34,418 bases of DNA from an uncultured Bacteroidota bacterium (GCA_902510655.1 CABXBY010000009.1:1-34418); one strand, 5' to 3'. Counted from the stretch's first letter, positions 25,332 through 33,672 are shown. Numbers and translations: made by a program. Notes: generated by a model not told the origin, from the sequence alone.

Positions 25332-26105
25332 TTATTTTCTGTTAAGAACTTTAAATTCTTCGTAGCAACCACTAATAGCATCAAGAATTTGTAAATCATT
25401 GGCGCTAAGAATAAAACTATCTGAAAAATTACAGTTTCTTAAAATTTCATCAATATCAATTTTTTGAACTTGAAGTAATTCAACCAATGTTTCTCTGTCA
25501 AATTTTGAAGATAAAAGTTCACGTATTCTAAAATCTTCTTTCATTTGTTTTAGCTTTTTAAATTGTCGTGGTTGTTTGCCAAATAAATTATAAAGAAAAT
25601 CTGCTGGATTAAAAATAGCATTAATTACTTTTGAAAATGCTCCTGAATTTCTGGATCCTCCCTCATATCCACGAGAGGGTAATCCGGGAATACTGTAACG
25701 ATAAGATTGACTTACTGGAACATTCTTAGCATCAATTTCAAGGTATCCAGTTAATTCATACGGCTTTACAATAACTTCTTCTAAAGCATATGCTAGTTCA
25801 GTCAGTTGAATTTTAGAATTTTTAAATTTTAATAAATCGTTAGTCACTCTAACTTTGATCGATTTAAACCCCAGATAAGATAGATAAAGCGTATCATTTA
25901 ATTTTGCAGGAATCTCAAACTTACCCTTCTTGTCAGTTATAACACCTAACACTTGACTTAAATTGATTACATGAACGCTTGGGATTGGTTTGTTGTCTGA
26001 TGAATTTTCAACAAATGCTGTTAGATTTTGATTTTGTGAAAAAGTTAGGTTTGAAAAAAAACCAAAAATAATAGCGAAAAATAAATATCTAAAAAATTTA
26101 TTCAT
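25332..26105 (-). CDS. Secreted protein with carboxypeptidase-regulatory-like (CarboxypepD_reg) domain
   Basis: 257-residue exported protein. A signal peptide ends at about SNLTFSQ. Residues about 25-105 form a CarboxypepD_reg-like beta-sandwich (SDNKPIPSVHVINLSQVLGV, then TDKKGKFEIPAKLNDTLYLS and YLGFKSIKV), the module also found at the N-terminus of SusC/TonB-dependent receptors. The C-terminal half is predicted mostly helical, with FKKLKQMKEDFRIRELLSSK and KFDRETLVELLQVQKIDIDE, and is of unknown function. There is no barrel or TonB-dependent receptor sequence after it, so it is a stand-alone periplasmic or surface protein. I take the ATG at 26105-26103; a TTG nine bases upstream would add MKF. 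Confidence 0.8.
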   Translation of the reverse strand: MNKFFRYLFFAIIFGFFSNLTFSQNQNLTAFVENSSDNKPIPSVHVINLSQVLGVITDKKGKFEIPAKLNDTLYLSYLGFKSIKVRVTNDLLKFKNSKIQLTELAYALEEVIVKPYELTGYLEIDAKNVPVSQSYRYSIPGLPSRGYEGGSRNSGAFSKVINAIFNPADFLYNLFGKQPRQFKKLKQMKEDFRIRELLSSKFDRETLVELLQVQKIDIDEILRNCNFSDSFILSANDLQILDAISGCYEEFKVLNRK

Positions 26106-26111
26106 GAATTT

Positions 26112-26119
26112 CAAAAATA
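26112..26119 (-). promoter_or_regulatory. Putative -7 box of the CarboxypepD_reg-like gene
   Basis: Minus-strand TATTTTTG matches TAnnTTTG, 6 nt before the ATG, implying a very short or absent leader. It overlaps the alternative TTG start, which argues for the ATG. No convincing -33 element. Confidence 0.4.
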
Positions 26120-26168
26120 CAAGTAATTAAATATATACTATCATTTTAAATTAATTTTAACAAAAAAA

Positions 26169-26738
26169 TTATGAGATAAAGTTTATCAATTTTTTTATTG
26201 CTAAAGATCTATGACTTATTAGGTTTTTTTCGTTTAGTGTAAGTTCTGCAAAAGATTTATTATATCCTGACGGTGAAAAAACAGAATCATATCCAAATCC
26301 GTTTTTTCCAATTGGATTTTTCAAAATTTTACCTTCAACTAATCCTTCAAAAGTATAAGTTTTGTTATCAAGAATTAGCGCTATTATAGTCTTAAATCTC
26401 GCATTTCTATTTTTCTTATTCTCCAATTTTCTTAATAGTTTTTTGATATTATCTTTTGAATTACATGACGATCCTGCATATCTAGCAGAATAAACACCAG
26501 GCTCTCCATTTAAAGTTTCTACTTCTAATCCTGTGTCATCAGAAAAAACATTAATATTGAATTTATTATAAATATATTTTGCTTTATAAATTGCATTTTT
26601 CTTAATTGTGTTTTCGTTCTCCGGAACTTCTTCATCAAATTTTAAATCTTTAAAACTTATAATATTTATATTTTTTGGTATAATTTTATTTATTTCTATT
26701 AATTTATTTTGATTTCCTGTTGCGAATATTAAGTCCAT
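26169..26738 (-). CDS. rdgB: Non-canonical purine NTP pyrophosphatase (RdgB/HAM1)
   Basis: 189-residue house-cleaning enzyme that hydrolyses ITP, dITP and XTP to monophosphates, keeping deaminated purines out of DNA and RNA. The N-terminal substrate motif FATGNQNKLIEI, the catalytic SDDTGLEVETLNGEPGVYSA and the C-terminal GKNGFGYDSVFSPSGYNKSF and HRSLAIKKL motifs are all present. Its ATG lies 2 nt after the rlmH stop, so the two are co-transcribed with rlmH first. Confidence 0.96.
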   Translation of the reverse strand: MDLIFATGNQNKLIEINKIIPKNINIISFKDLKFDEEVPENENTIKKNAIYKAKYIYNKFNINVFSDDTGLEVETLNGEPGVYSARYAGSSCNSKDNIKKLLRKLENKKNRNARFKTIIALILDNKTYTFEGLVEGKILKNPIGKNGFGYDSVFSPSGYNKSFAELTLNEKNLISHRSLAIKKLINFIS

Positions 26739-26740
26739 AT

Positions 26741-27208
26741 TTAATCATTATGATAAGGGTGGTTATTTAAAATTGTAAAAGCTCTGTATAATTGTTCGCA
26801 AAAAAATAATCTGATTATTTGATGTGAAAATGTCATCTTTGATAAAGATATTAACCCTGTAGATTTACTATATAAATCTTTGGAAAATCCAAAAGCTCCT
26901 CCAATAACAAAAACTATCGTTTTACTTTCTTGAAATTTAATTTTTAAAAATTTAGCAAAATCTCTGGAATCGTAATTTTTACCTTTTTCGTCAAGTAAAA
27001 AAAGAAGATCATTGTTTTTGATTTTTTTTAAAATATTTTCACTTTCAATTTTTTTTATCTCGTTTGCATTATTTTTTTTTGTTTTTGAAGAGTTGACTTC
27101 AATTATTTTGAAATTTTTAAAAAAATTAATTCGATAAACATATTTTTCTATTAAGCTTGTTAGTTCTTGATTTTTACTTTTTCCTACGACGATTAACTTA
27201 ATCTGCAT
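26741..27208 (-). CDS. rlmH: 23S rRNA (pseudouridine-1915-N3)-methyltransferase
   Basis: 155-residue SPOUT methyltransferase that modifies helix 69 of 23S rRNA (position 1915 in E. coli), a late step on assembled ribosomes. Family features: MQIKLIVVGKSKNQELTSLI at the start, the knot-region SAM site FVIGGAFGFSKDLYSKS, SLSKMTFSHQIIRLFFCEQL and the short C-terminal tail ending PYHND, close to the usual YH(K/R/H)-type end. Length matches the family (about 155-157). Divergent from priA; I see no clear promoter box in the 94-nt gap 27209-27302. Confidence 0.96.
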   Translation of the reverse strand: MQIKLIVVGKSKNQELTSLIEKYVYRINFFKNFKIIEVNSSKTKKNNANEIKKIESENILKKIKNNDLLFLLDEKGKNYDSRDFAKFLKIKFQESKTIVFVIGGAFGFSKDLYSKSTGLISLSKMTFSHQIIRLFFCEQLYRAFTILNNHPYHND

Positions 27209-27302
27209 AAACCTAATATTTGATGAATTTAAATTTTATATTTAATTGTAAATATATGTTAATGATTACTATTGTTTTTCCAATGTTTATAAAAAATTGA
27301 TC

Positions 27303-29729
27303 ATGAATTTTATTGATGTAATTATTCCTATTCCAATAAAATCTACTTTTACCTATAGTATAAATGAGGATGAGTTTAATTTTATTAAACCGGGATTTCG
27401 TGTTATGGTTCCTTTTGGTAAATCTAAATTTACAACAGGGATAGTTGCTCAAAAACATAATAAAATTCCAATTTCTTATGAGCCTAAAGAAATTGAATTC
27501 ATTATTGATAATGAGCCATGTGTCACCGAAAATCAACTGATTTTTTTTAAATGGATTTCAGAATACTATATGACTCCAATTGGTCAAGTTATAAAAGTTG
27601 CTTTACCAAAGTTATTGTTATTAAAAAGTGAAAGTGAAATAATATTGTTAAAACAAGATATTTCAAAATTTAATGTCAGTATAAATTCAAAACTTGTTTT
27701 TGATTTATTAATTATAAATAAAAAATTTTCATACAAAGATTTGATCGGAAAATTGGAAAAATCAAAAATTAATAAAGCCATAAATGAACTATTATTACAT
27801 TCAATAATTACTGTAAAGGAAGAAGTTTATGATTATTTTAAGCCTAAAGTAATTAATTTAATTTCTATAGATCAAAGTATTACTCTAAATGAATTAAATA
27901 AAAAACTAAAAAGAAAAAGATCTCAATTAATCGTAGCCAAAGGATTAAAATCTAACAATAAAAATTCAAAATTTACTTTTGACGAATTGATTAATATGTA
28001 TGGCGTTTCAAGAATGACTATTAATAATTTAATTAAATCTGAAATATTATTAAAATCTGAAAAAGTAATTAATAGAACTCAATTTGAAATCGAAAAATTA
28101 ATTAAACCTAAAAAATTAAGTGTTAATCAAAACAATGCATTAATTGAAATAGAATCAAATTTTTTAGAAAAAAATGTTTCTCTTCTCCATGGCGTTACAT
28201 CCTCTGGAAAAACAGAGATATATGTAAATTTAATAGAAAAAGAATTAGAAAAGAACAATCAAGTGTTGTATTTAGTTCCTGAAATATCACTAACAACTCA
28301 GTTAATAGTAAGATTAAAAAAATATTTTGGAGAAAAACTATTGGTTTATCATTCAAAATACTCATTAGATCAAAGAACTGAAACTTGGAAAAATGTTTTA
28401 AAAAGTTCTGGTAAAATAATTTTAGGTGCTAGATCATCAATTTTTTTACCCTACAACAGCTTAAGTCTTATAATAGTTGATGAAGAACATGAAAATGCTT
28501 TTAAACAATTTAATCCAGCACCAAGATATAACGCTAGAGATTGTGCTATTTATTTAGGGATGCTTCATAATGCAAAAACATTATTAGGATCTGCAACTCC
28601 CAGTATTGAGTCTTATTTCAATGCTATTTCAAATAAATATGGATTAATAAAATTAACTAAAAGATATAATGATGTAGAATTACCTAACATTCTTTTGAAA
28701 GATTTAAAAGAATCTACTATGAAAAATAAAATGATTGGAAGTTTTTCTGAAAATTTATTATCCAATATAAATTCAACTCTAATAAATAAAAAACAAGTAA
28801 TTATTTTTCAAAATAGAAGAGGTTATTCGCCTTATCAAGAGTGTGAAGCATGTGGATATGTCTTTCATTGTAAAAATTGTGATGTTGCATTAACATACCA
28901 TAGGGTTTCTGACGAATTGAAATGTCACCATTGTGGTTACTGCGTTAATAATGACAACAAATGTTTAAAATGTTCTTCCAATTCACTTACCAAAAAAGGA
29001 TTAGGTACTCAGAAAATTGTCGAAGAATTAAGAGAGTATTTCCCAGATTACAAAGTTGAAAGAATGGATCAAGATTCAACCAAAAATAAAAATTCATTTT
29101 TTAAATTAATTAATGATTTTGAAGAGAATAAATTTCAAATACTTGTTGGTACTCAAATGCTTAGTAAAGGATTAGATTTTAAAAATGTTGAACTAGTTGG
29201 AGTTATTAATGCAGATAATTTAATTTATTTTCCTGATTTTAGATCTCAGGAAAAATGTTTTCAATTAATTCAACAAGTTGCTGGAAGATCTGGAAGAGTT
29301 AAATCTAGAGGAAATGTTATAGTTCAGACATTTAATCCTAAGCATAGTATAATGGAAAAAATAAAGAACAATGATTATTTAGGTATGTTTAATGAGCAAT
29401 TGAAAGAAAGACATTTATTTGATTACCCACCATATTCAAGAATTATAAAAATCATATTAAAACACAAAAACAAAGAAACTTTAAAAAATGGTTCATTATG
29501 GTTTTTCAAAAGTTTAAAGACTAGATTTAAAGACAAGGTTTTTGGACCTGAATTCCCCTTAATCCCTAGAATTCAAAATAGATATATAAATGTTATACAA
29601 ATAAAAATACCTATCGATAAAAACTTATTAAAAAGTAAAAAAATAATTTTAAAAATACGCTCGAGTTTTGAATCTATTTCAAAATTTAGAAGTATTCATA
29701 TTTCTATTGATGTAGATCCTTATAATTAA
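27303..29729 (+). CDS. priA: Primosomal replication-restart helicase
   Basis: 808-residue superfamily 2 3'-5' helicase that reloads the replisome at stalled forks. In order: the N-terminal 3'-DNA-binding domain (FIDVIIPIPIKSTFTYSI), a winged-helix part, Walker A GVTSSGKT (297-304), DEEH (393-396), and a zinc-binding module with eight cysteines in four pairs (Cys514/517, 523/526, 541/544, 554/557), then helicase motifs V and VI (LVGTQMLSKGLDFKNVELVG and QQVAGRSGRVKSRGNVIVQT). The ATG at 27303 is preferred; a TTG six bases upstream would add two residues. It precedes the rpsF cluster but that cluster has its own promoter. Confidence 0.97.
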   Translation: MNFIDVIIPIPIKSTFTYSINEDEFNFIKPGFRVMVPFGKSKFTTGIVAQKHNKIPISYEPKEIEFIIDNEPCVTENQLIFFKWISEYYMTPIGQVIKVALPKLLLLKSESEIILLKQDISKFNVSINSKLVFDLLIINKKFSYKDLIGKLEKSKINKAINELLLHSIITVKEEVYDYFKPKVINLISIDQSITLNELNKKLKRKRSQLIVAKGLKSNNKNSKFTFDELINMYGVSRMTINNLIKSEILLKSEKVINRTQFEIEKLIKPKKLSVNQNNALIEIESNFLEKNVSLLHGVTSSGKTEIYVNLIEKELEKNNQVLYLVPEISLTTQLIVRLKKYFGEKLLVYHSKYSLDQRTETWKNVLKSSGKIILGARSSIFLPYNSLSLIIVDEEHENAFKQFNPAPRYNARDCAIYLGMLHNAKTLLGSATPSIESYFNAISNKYGLIKLTKRYNDVELPNILLKDLKESTMKNKMIGSFSENLLSNINSTLINKKQVIIFQNRRGYSPYQECEACGYVFHCKNCDVALTYHRVSDELKCHHCGYCVNNDNKCLKCSSNSLTKKGLGTQKIVEELREYFPDYKVERMDQDSTKNKNSFFKLINDFEENKFQILVGTQMLSKGLDFKNVELVGVINADNLIYFPDFRSQEKCFQLIQQVAGRSGRVKSRGNVIVQTFNPKHSIMEKIKNNDYLGMFNEQLKERHLFDYPPYSRIIKIILKHKNKETLKNGSLWFFKSLKTRFKDKVFGPEFPLIPRIQNRYINVIQIKIPIDKNLLKSKKIILKIRSSFESISKFRSIHISIDVDPYN

Positions 29730-29731
29730 AT

Positions 29732-29751
29732 ACTAACAGAATTTTGTTAGT
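29732..29751. repeat. Hairpin between priA and rpsF
   Basis: ACTAACA (29732-29738) and TGTTAGT (29745-29751) form a 7-bp stem with a 6-nt loop, starting 2 nt after the priA stop. No T-run follows, so it is a weak terminator at best. The right arm contains the TTG of the rpsF -33 element, so it could instead be a regulatory site. Confidence 0.45.
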
Positions 29752-29773
29752 GTATATTAAAAATGTATTTTTG
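29744..29773 (+). promoter_or_regulatory. rpsF-rpsR-rplI promoter (TTG-N19-TATTTTTG)
   Basis: TTG at 29744-29746 and TATTTTTG at 29766-29773, 19 nt apart, the same spacing as the rpmE2 and rpmH promoters. The -7 box ends 22 nt before the rpsF ATG. Confidence 0.7.
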
Positions 29774-29795
29774 CGACCAATTTTTAATAAAATAT

Positions 29796-30134
29796 ATGAA
29801 TCATTACGAGGCTGTTTTCATTTTAAATCCCGTTTTATCTGAAGATCAGGTAAAGGAGACAGTGAAAAAATTTGAAGACTTTTTAATTAGCGAAGGATCA
29901 GAAATTATCTCAGTTGAACACTGGGGACTTAAAAAATTAGCTTATCCTATCCAAAACAAACAAAGTGGGTTTTATAATCTTATTGATTTTAAAGCTGCTA
30001 ACACAACAGTTGAATCATTTGAAACTGAGTTAAAAAGAGACGAAAGAATTATGCGATATTTAAATGTTAAGTTAGATAAATACGCTGATGCTTGGTCTAT
30101 AAAAAGAAGAGAACGTAACACTAAAAAAGTTTAA
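29796..30134 (+). CDS. rpsF: 30S ribosomal protein S6
   Basis: 112-residue ribosomal protein beginning [20 protein letters not shown], with the S6 core [20 protein letters not shown] and [20 protein letters not shown]. It binds the 30S platform together with S18, encoded next. The ATG at 29796 is chosen: the frame is open upstream to an ATG at 29763, but that lies before the promoter -7 box and the extra residues are foreign to S6. First gene of the rpsF-rpsR-rplI operon; 2 nt to rpsR. Confidence 0.97.
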   Translation: MNHYEAVFILNPVLSEDQVKETVKKFEDFLISEGSEIISVEHWGLKKLAYPIQNKQSGFYNLIDFKAANTTVESFETELKRDERIMRYLNVKLDKYADAWSIKRRERNTKKV

Positions 30135-30136
30135 TT

Positions 30137-30430
30137 ATGTCAACATTAGAACAAGCAGGTAAAGCAAATCAAGGAGAAATCAGATATCTAACTCCTTTAG
30201 ATATAGCTACAAAAAACAGCAAAAAATATTGTATGTTTAAAAGATCTGGTATCAAATATGTTGATTATAAAGATCCGGATTTTCTTTTAAGATTTATTAA
30301 TGAACAAGGTAAGATTTTGCCAAGAAGATTAACAGGAACCTCCTTGAAATATCAAAGAAAAGTTTCAGTTGCTGTCAAAAGAGCAAGACATTTAGCACTT
30401 TTACCTTACCAAGCAGACATGTTAAAATAA
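30137..30430 (+). CDS. rpsR: 30S ribosomal protein S18
   Basis: 97-residue ribosomal protein; the conserved core is [20 protein letters not shown] followed by [20 protein letters not shown] and [15 protein letters not shown]. It has an N-terminal extension of about 20 residues compared with E. coli S18 (75 residues), as seen in Bacteroidota. Partner of S6. It retains a single cysteine in the position where zinc-binding S18 forms have more, so it is presumably zinc-independent. 4 nt to rplI. Confidence 0.97.
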   Translation: MSTLEQAGKANQGEIRYLTPLDIATKNSKKYCMFKRSGIKYVDYKDPDFLLRFINEQGKILPRRLTGTSLKYQRKVSVAVKRARHLALLPYQADMLK

Positions 30431-30434
30431 TATT

Positions 30435-30887
30435 ATGGAATTAATTTTAAAAAATGACGTACCTAATTTAGGTTTCAAAGATGATTTAGTTTCTGTTAAA
30501 AACGGATATGGAAGAAATTATTTAATTCCTCAAGGATTAGCTATACTAGCTACACCATCCTCAAAAAAAGTTTTAGCTGAAAACATTAAACAAAGAGAGT
30601 TTAAAGAAAAAAAGGTTGTTGATGAAGCCAATAAATTAGTTAAAAAACTTAGTAAGCTAGAACTAAAAATTGGAGCTAAATCTGGAACAGGAGGAAAATT
30701 ATTTGGTTCTATTTCTAACTCAGATTTAAATAGTGAATTATCTAATCTTGGATACGATTTTGATAAAAAAATTATTAAAATCATGGGAGGATCTGTCAAA
30801 AGACTTGGTACTTATGTAGCTACTTTAAGATTACACAGAAATGTTATTCACGAATTATCTTTTGAAGTGATTAAAGCTGTAGACTAA
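30435..30887 (+). CDS. rplI: 50S ribosomal protein L9
   Basis: 150-residue ribosomal protein with the L9 N-terminal signature MELILKNDVPNLGFKDDLVS and VKNGYGRNYLIPQGLAILAT, a central connecting helix, and the C-terminal domain (KSGTGGKLFGSISNSDLNSE). Length is that of the full two-domain protein. Last gene of the rpsF operon; a possible hairpin follows at 30910-30940. Confidence 0.97.
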   Translation: MELILKNDVPNLGFKDDLVSVKNGYGRNYLIPQGLAILATPSSKKVLAENIKQREFKEKKVVDEANKLVKKLSKLELKIGAKSGTGGKLFGSISNSDLNSELSNLGYDFDKKIIKIMGGSVKRLGTYVATLRLHRNVIHELSFEVIKAVD

Positions 30888-30909
30888 ACTTATTTAATAA
30901 TATTTTAAA

Positions 30910-30940
30910 ATCTGATTCTATTTTCTTAAAAAAATCAGAT
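30910..30940. terminator. Possible weak hairpin after rplI
   Basis: ATCTGATT (30910-30917) and AATCAGAT (30933-30940) form an 8-bp stem with a 15-nt AT-rich loop, 22 nt after the rplI stop and 25 nt before the hisS ATG. Only a short ATTT follows. It may end the ribosomal operon or act in the hisS leader; evidence is thin. Confidence 0.35.
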
Positions 30941-30965
30941 ATTTGCTTATTATTAATTGTATATA

Positions 30966-32324
30966 ATGTCTAACACACCTTCTAACCCTAAAGGAACTAG
31001 AGATTTTCTACCTTCAGAGCTTTCTAAAAGAAACTTCATAATAGATATTCTAAAAAAGAATTTCAAGAATTTTGGTTTTTCTGAAATTGAGACTCCAGCT
31101 CTTGAAAAAACTAGTACTCTTTTGGGAAAATACGGAAATGAAGGAGATAGGTTAGTTTTCAAGATCCTTAATTCGGGTGAAAAAGTAAAAAAGGCAGATA
31201 TAATTGCATTAAAGTCTAATGATTTAAAATCATTTACTAAATCAGTGTCTGAAAAGGGTCTTAGATATGATTTAACAGTCCCTCTTGCAAGATATGTAGC
31301 ACAACATCAAAATAGCTTAACCTTTCCTTTTAAGCGTTTTCAAATTCAATCTGTTTGGAGAGCAGATCGTCCTCAACATGGAAGATTTCAAGAATTCACT
31401 CAATGTGATGCAGATGTGGTTGGAAATAATTCAATTGTTCAAGAAATTGAATTAATAAAATTATATGATAAGATTTTTAGTGAATTAGGTTTTGATGATT
31501 TAGTCTTTAAAATTAATCATAGGCTCATTTTGAAAGGAATTGCTGATTACTTAGGCCTTAAAACTAATTTAAATGAATTTATTTCAATAATTGATAAACT
31601 TGATAAAATTGGACTTGATTCAGTTGTTAATAAAATTAAAGAAAAGTTTAAAGATGTTTCATTTTCAAAACTTGAAAATTTATTAAAAAACAAAACTTTA
31701 AATTTTGAAAATATTTCATTACTATTAAATGATAGTCTTCTAGCTAAGAAAGGAATAGAAGATTTAAAAAGTGTGTTTGATTTCATTTCTAGTAAATCTA
31801 TAAATAATGAAATTAGATTCGACTTAACTCTAGCAAGGGGTCTTAATTATTATACAGGAACAATTATTGAAGTTGTTTCAAAATCTAATACAAGTCTAGG
31901 TTCTCTTGGTGGAGGAGGGAGATATGATGATTTGACTTCCTTGTTTAATATGAAAAATACCAGTGGGGTAGGAATTTCCTTTGGCCTTGATAGAATTTTT
32001 ATTTTAATGGAAGAAAAAAAGTTATTTCCTTATTACTTAAAAAATAGTTTTGATATTATTATTATCAACTTTGGAATTAAGTATTTAAAAGAAATCTACT
32101 CTTTTATTGATTTACTTCGAAATGAAAATAATAAAGTATTGATTTTCCCTGATAAAGTTAAACTCAACAAACAATTTTCTTATGCTAATAAACATAATGC
32201 TGAATATGCTATTATTTTTGGTGAAAATGAATTTAATAATAAAGAAATTATTATAAAAAACATGATAAAAGGGACTCAATCTGTTCATGATTTAAAAGAT
32301 TTGAATACAAATATTTTAAAGTAA
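30966..32324 (+). CDS. hisS: Histidyl-tRNA synthetase
   Basis: 452-residue class II aminoacyl-tRNA synthetase. The N-terminal PKGTRDFLPSE, motif 2 with FQIQSVWRADRPQHGRFQEF and TQCDADVVG, the histidine-specific LARGLNYYTGTIIEVV and motif 3 GVGISFGLDRIFILME are present, followed by the anticodon-binding domain (SFDIIIINFGIKYLKEIYSF). I use the ATG at 30966 (MSNTPSNPKGTRD); the frame opens at a TTG 9 bases earlier. The upstream 78 nt hold a hairpin and a near-match promoter box (GATATTTG), not convincing alone. Confidence 0.96.
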   Translation: MSNTPSNPKGTRDFLPSELSKRNFIIDILKKNFKNFGFSEIETPALEKTSTLLGKYGNEGDRLVFKILNSGEKVKKADIIALKSNDLKSFTKSVSEKGLRYDLTVPLARYVAQHQNSLTFPFKRFQIQSVWRADRPQHGRFQEFTQCDADVVGNNSIVQEIELIKLYDKIFSELGFDDLVFKINHRLILKGIADYLGLKTNLNEFISIIDKLDKIGLDSVVNKIKEKFKDVSFSKLENLLKNKTLNFENISLLLNDSLLAKKGIEDLKSVFDFISSKSINNEIRFDLTLARGLNYYTGTIIEVVSKSNTSLGSLGGGGRYDDLTSLFNMKNTSGVGISFGLDRIFILMEEKKLFPYYLKNSFDIIIINFGIKYLKEIYSFIDLLRNENNKVLIFPDKVKLNKQFSYANKHNAEYAIIFGENEFNNKEIIIKNMIKGTQSVHDLKDLNTNILK

Positions 32325-32369
32325 TTTTTGTACAATTAAATAGTAATATTTTCAGTTAACATTTCAAAA

Positions 32370-33587
32370 ATGAAAAATATAGCTGTTATTGGTGGTGGTG
32401 CTGCAGGTTTTTTTTCTGCAATTTCTGTTAAAACTCATTATCCAAATTATAACGTATCGCTATTTGAAAAAGGTTCTAAAATTCTTTCAAAAGTAAAAAT
32501 TTCAGGTGGTGGAAGATGTAATGTAACAAATTCAACAACAGATGTTAGTGTTTTAACTAAAGCTTATCCCAGGGGAGGTAAAAAATTAAAAAATATTTTT
32601 CATCAATTTGGAACTTTAGATACCAGAAATTGGTTTGAAAACAGGGGTGTTCCATTAAAGGTTGAATCTGATGGTAGAGTTTTTCCAATTTCAAATAGTT
32701 CACAATCTATTATTGATTGTTTGGTTAATGAATGTGAAAAAAATAATATTAAAATTGAATTATTAAAATCTGTAATAGCTTTATCAAAAGTTAAATCAAA
32801 ATGGATTATTGATTTTAAAGACACCAGTTATTCAACCCCTTTTGATAGTGTTATTGTTGCCTCTGGAGGATTTCCCAAATTAAAAGGATTTGATTGGTTA
32901 AAAATAATAGGTCATAAAATCATTAATCCCATACCATCTCTTTTTACTTTTAATATGCCCAGCGAATCAATTACTAGTTTGTCTGGAATTTCATTAAAGG
33001 AAGTAAAAATAAAAATTCTAGACACAAAAATTGAAATTTCAGGCCCTCTTCTCATTACACATTGGGGGATGAGTGGTCCAGTTATTTTAAAAGCATCTTC
33101 ATTTGGTGCACGAGATTTATTTGAAAAGAAATATTTTTTTGAATTACAATTAAATTGGTTATTTGAAAGTAATACAGAAATTTTATTTAATACGCTAGAG
33201 AAGTATTCAATACTACATTCTAAAAAGTTATTATCTAAACAAAATCCATTTAAGTTACCTTCACGTCTTTGGATTTTTTTGATTACAAAGTTTATTTTGT
33301 CTGATGATAAAAAATGGGGAGAACTTGGCAAAAAAAATCTGAGAAAACTTATAGAATTCTTAACAAAGGATATTTATAAAGTATCTGGGAAAACAACCTT
33401 TAAAGAGGAATTTGTAACCTGCGGTGGAGTTTCTTTAGAATCTATTGATATTAAAACTATGCAAAGTAAAACTACAAATGATCTTTATTTTGCCGGAGAA
33501 GTACTTGATATTGATGGTGTTACAGGTGGATATAACTTCCAATCTGCGTGGTCAACTGGATATATAGCGGGAAAATTAGGGAATTAA
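32370..33587 (+). CDS. HI0933-like FAD-dependent oxidoreductase
   Basis: 405-residue flavoprotein of the HI0933/YhiN family. The FAD-binding motif IAVIGGGAAGFFSAISVK starts at residue 4, the family motif KISGGGRCNVTNS follows at about residue 45, and the C-terminal FAD motif is YFAGEVLDIDGVTGGYNFQS and AWSTGYIAGKLG. The physiological reaction is not established; database names such as 'aminoacetone oxidase family' are placeholders. No signal peptide, so cytoplasmic. It ends 11 nt before the 3' end of the convergent tRNA gene. Confidence 0.9.
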   Translation: MKNIAVIGGGAAGFFSAISVKTHYPNYNVSLFEKGSKILSKVKISGGGRCNVTNSTTDVSVLTKAYPRGGKKLKNIFHQFGTLDTRNWFENRGVPLKVESDGRVFPISNSSQSIIDCLVNECEKNNIKIELLKSVIALSKVKSKWIIDFKDTSYSTPFDSVIVASGGFPKLKGFDWLKIIGHKIINPIPSLFTFNMPSESITSLSGISLKEVKIKILDTKIEISGPLLITHWGMSGPVILKASSFGARDLFEKKYFFELQLNWLFESNTEILFNTLEKYSILHSKKLLSKQNPFKLPSRLWIFLITKFILSDDKKWGELGKKNLRKLIEFLTKDIYKVSGKTTFKEEFVTCGGVSLESIDIKTMQSKTTNDLYFAGEVLDIDGVTGGYNFQSAWSTGYIAGKLGN

Positions 33588-33598
33588 ATAAATCTTAG

Positions 33599-33672
33599 TA
33601 GCGAGAGGGAGATTTGAACTCCCGACCTCCGGGTTATGAATCCGACGCTCTAACCAACTGAGCTATCTCGCC
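33599..33672 (-). tRNA. tRNA with CAU anticodon, probably elongator tRNA-Met
   Basis: 74-nt cloverleaf on the minus strand. Acceptor GGCGAGA/TCTCGCT (with a G1-U72 wobble), D-arm AGCTCAGTTGGTTAGAGC, anticodon loop TTCATAA with CAT, variable loop AGGTC, T-arm GGGAG/CTCCC with TTCAAAT, and discriminator A73. The anticodon stem TCGGA/CCCGG has an A31-C39 mismatch next to the loop. It lacks the three G-C pairs and unpaired 1-72 of initiator tRNA. A lysidine-modified tRNA-Ile2 also has CAT and is not fully excluded. CCA is not encoded. The 108 nt on its upstream side (33673-33780) show no convincing promoter for either direction. Confidence 0.93.

Noticed and set aside
27209-27302. Divergent promoter pair for rlmH and priA
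   Set aside because: The gap must contain promoters, but I found no full TAnnTTTG match in either direction at a sensible distance (AATATTTG near 27215 fails the first base), so none is annotated.
27213-27536. Minus-strand open frame of 107 codons at the priA start
   Set aside because: Antisense to the conserved N-terminal domain of priA and rich in Asn/Ile/Phe; no start-site support.
29763-29795. 11-residue N-terminal extension of S6
   Set aside because: It would start upstream of the -7 box of the rpsF promoter, and S6 proteins begin at MNHYE or equivalent.
32912-33331. Minus-strand open frame of 139 codons inside the HI0933-like gene
   Set aside because: Fully contained within a conserved flavoprotein gene on the plus strand; no family resemblance.
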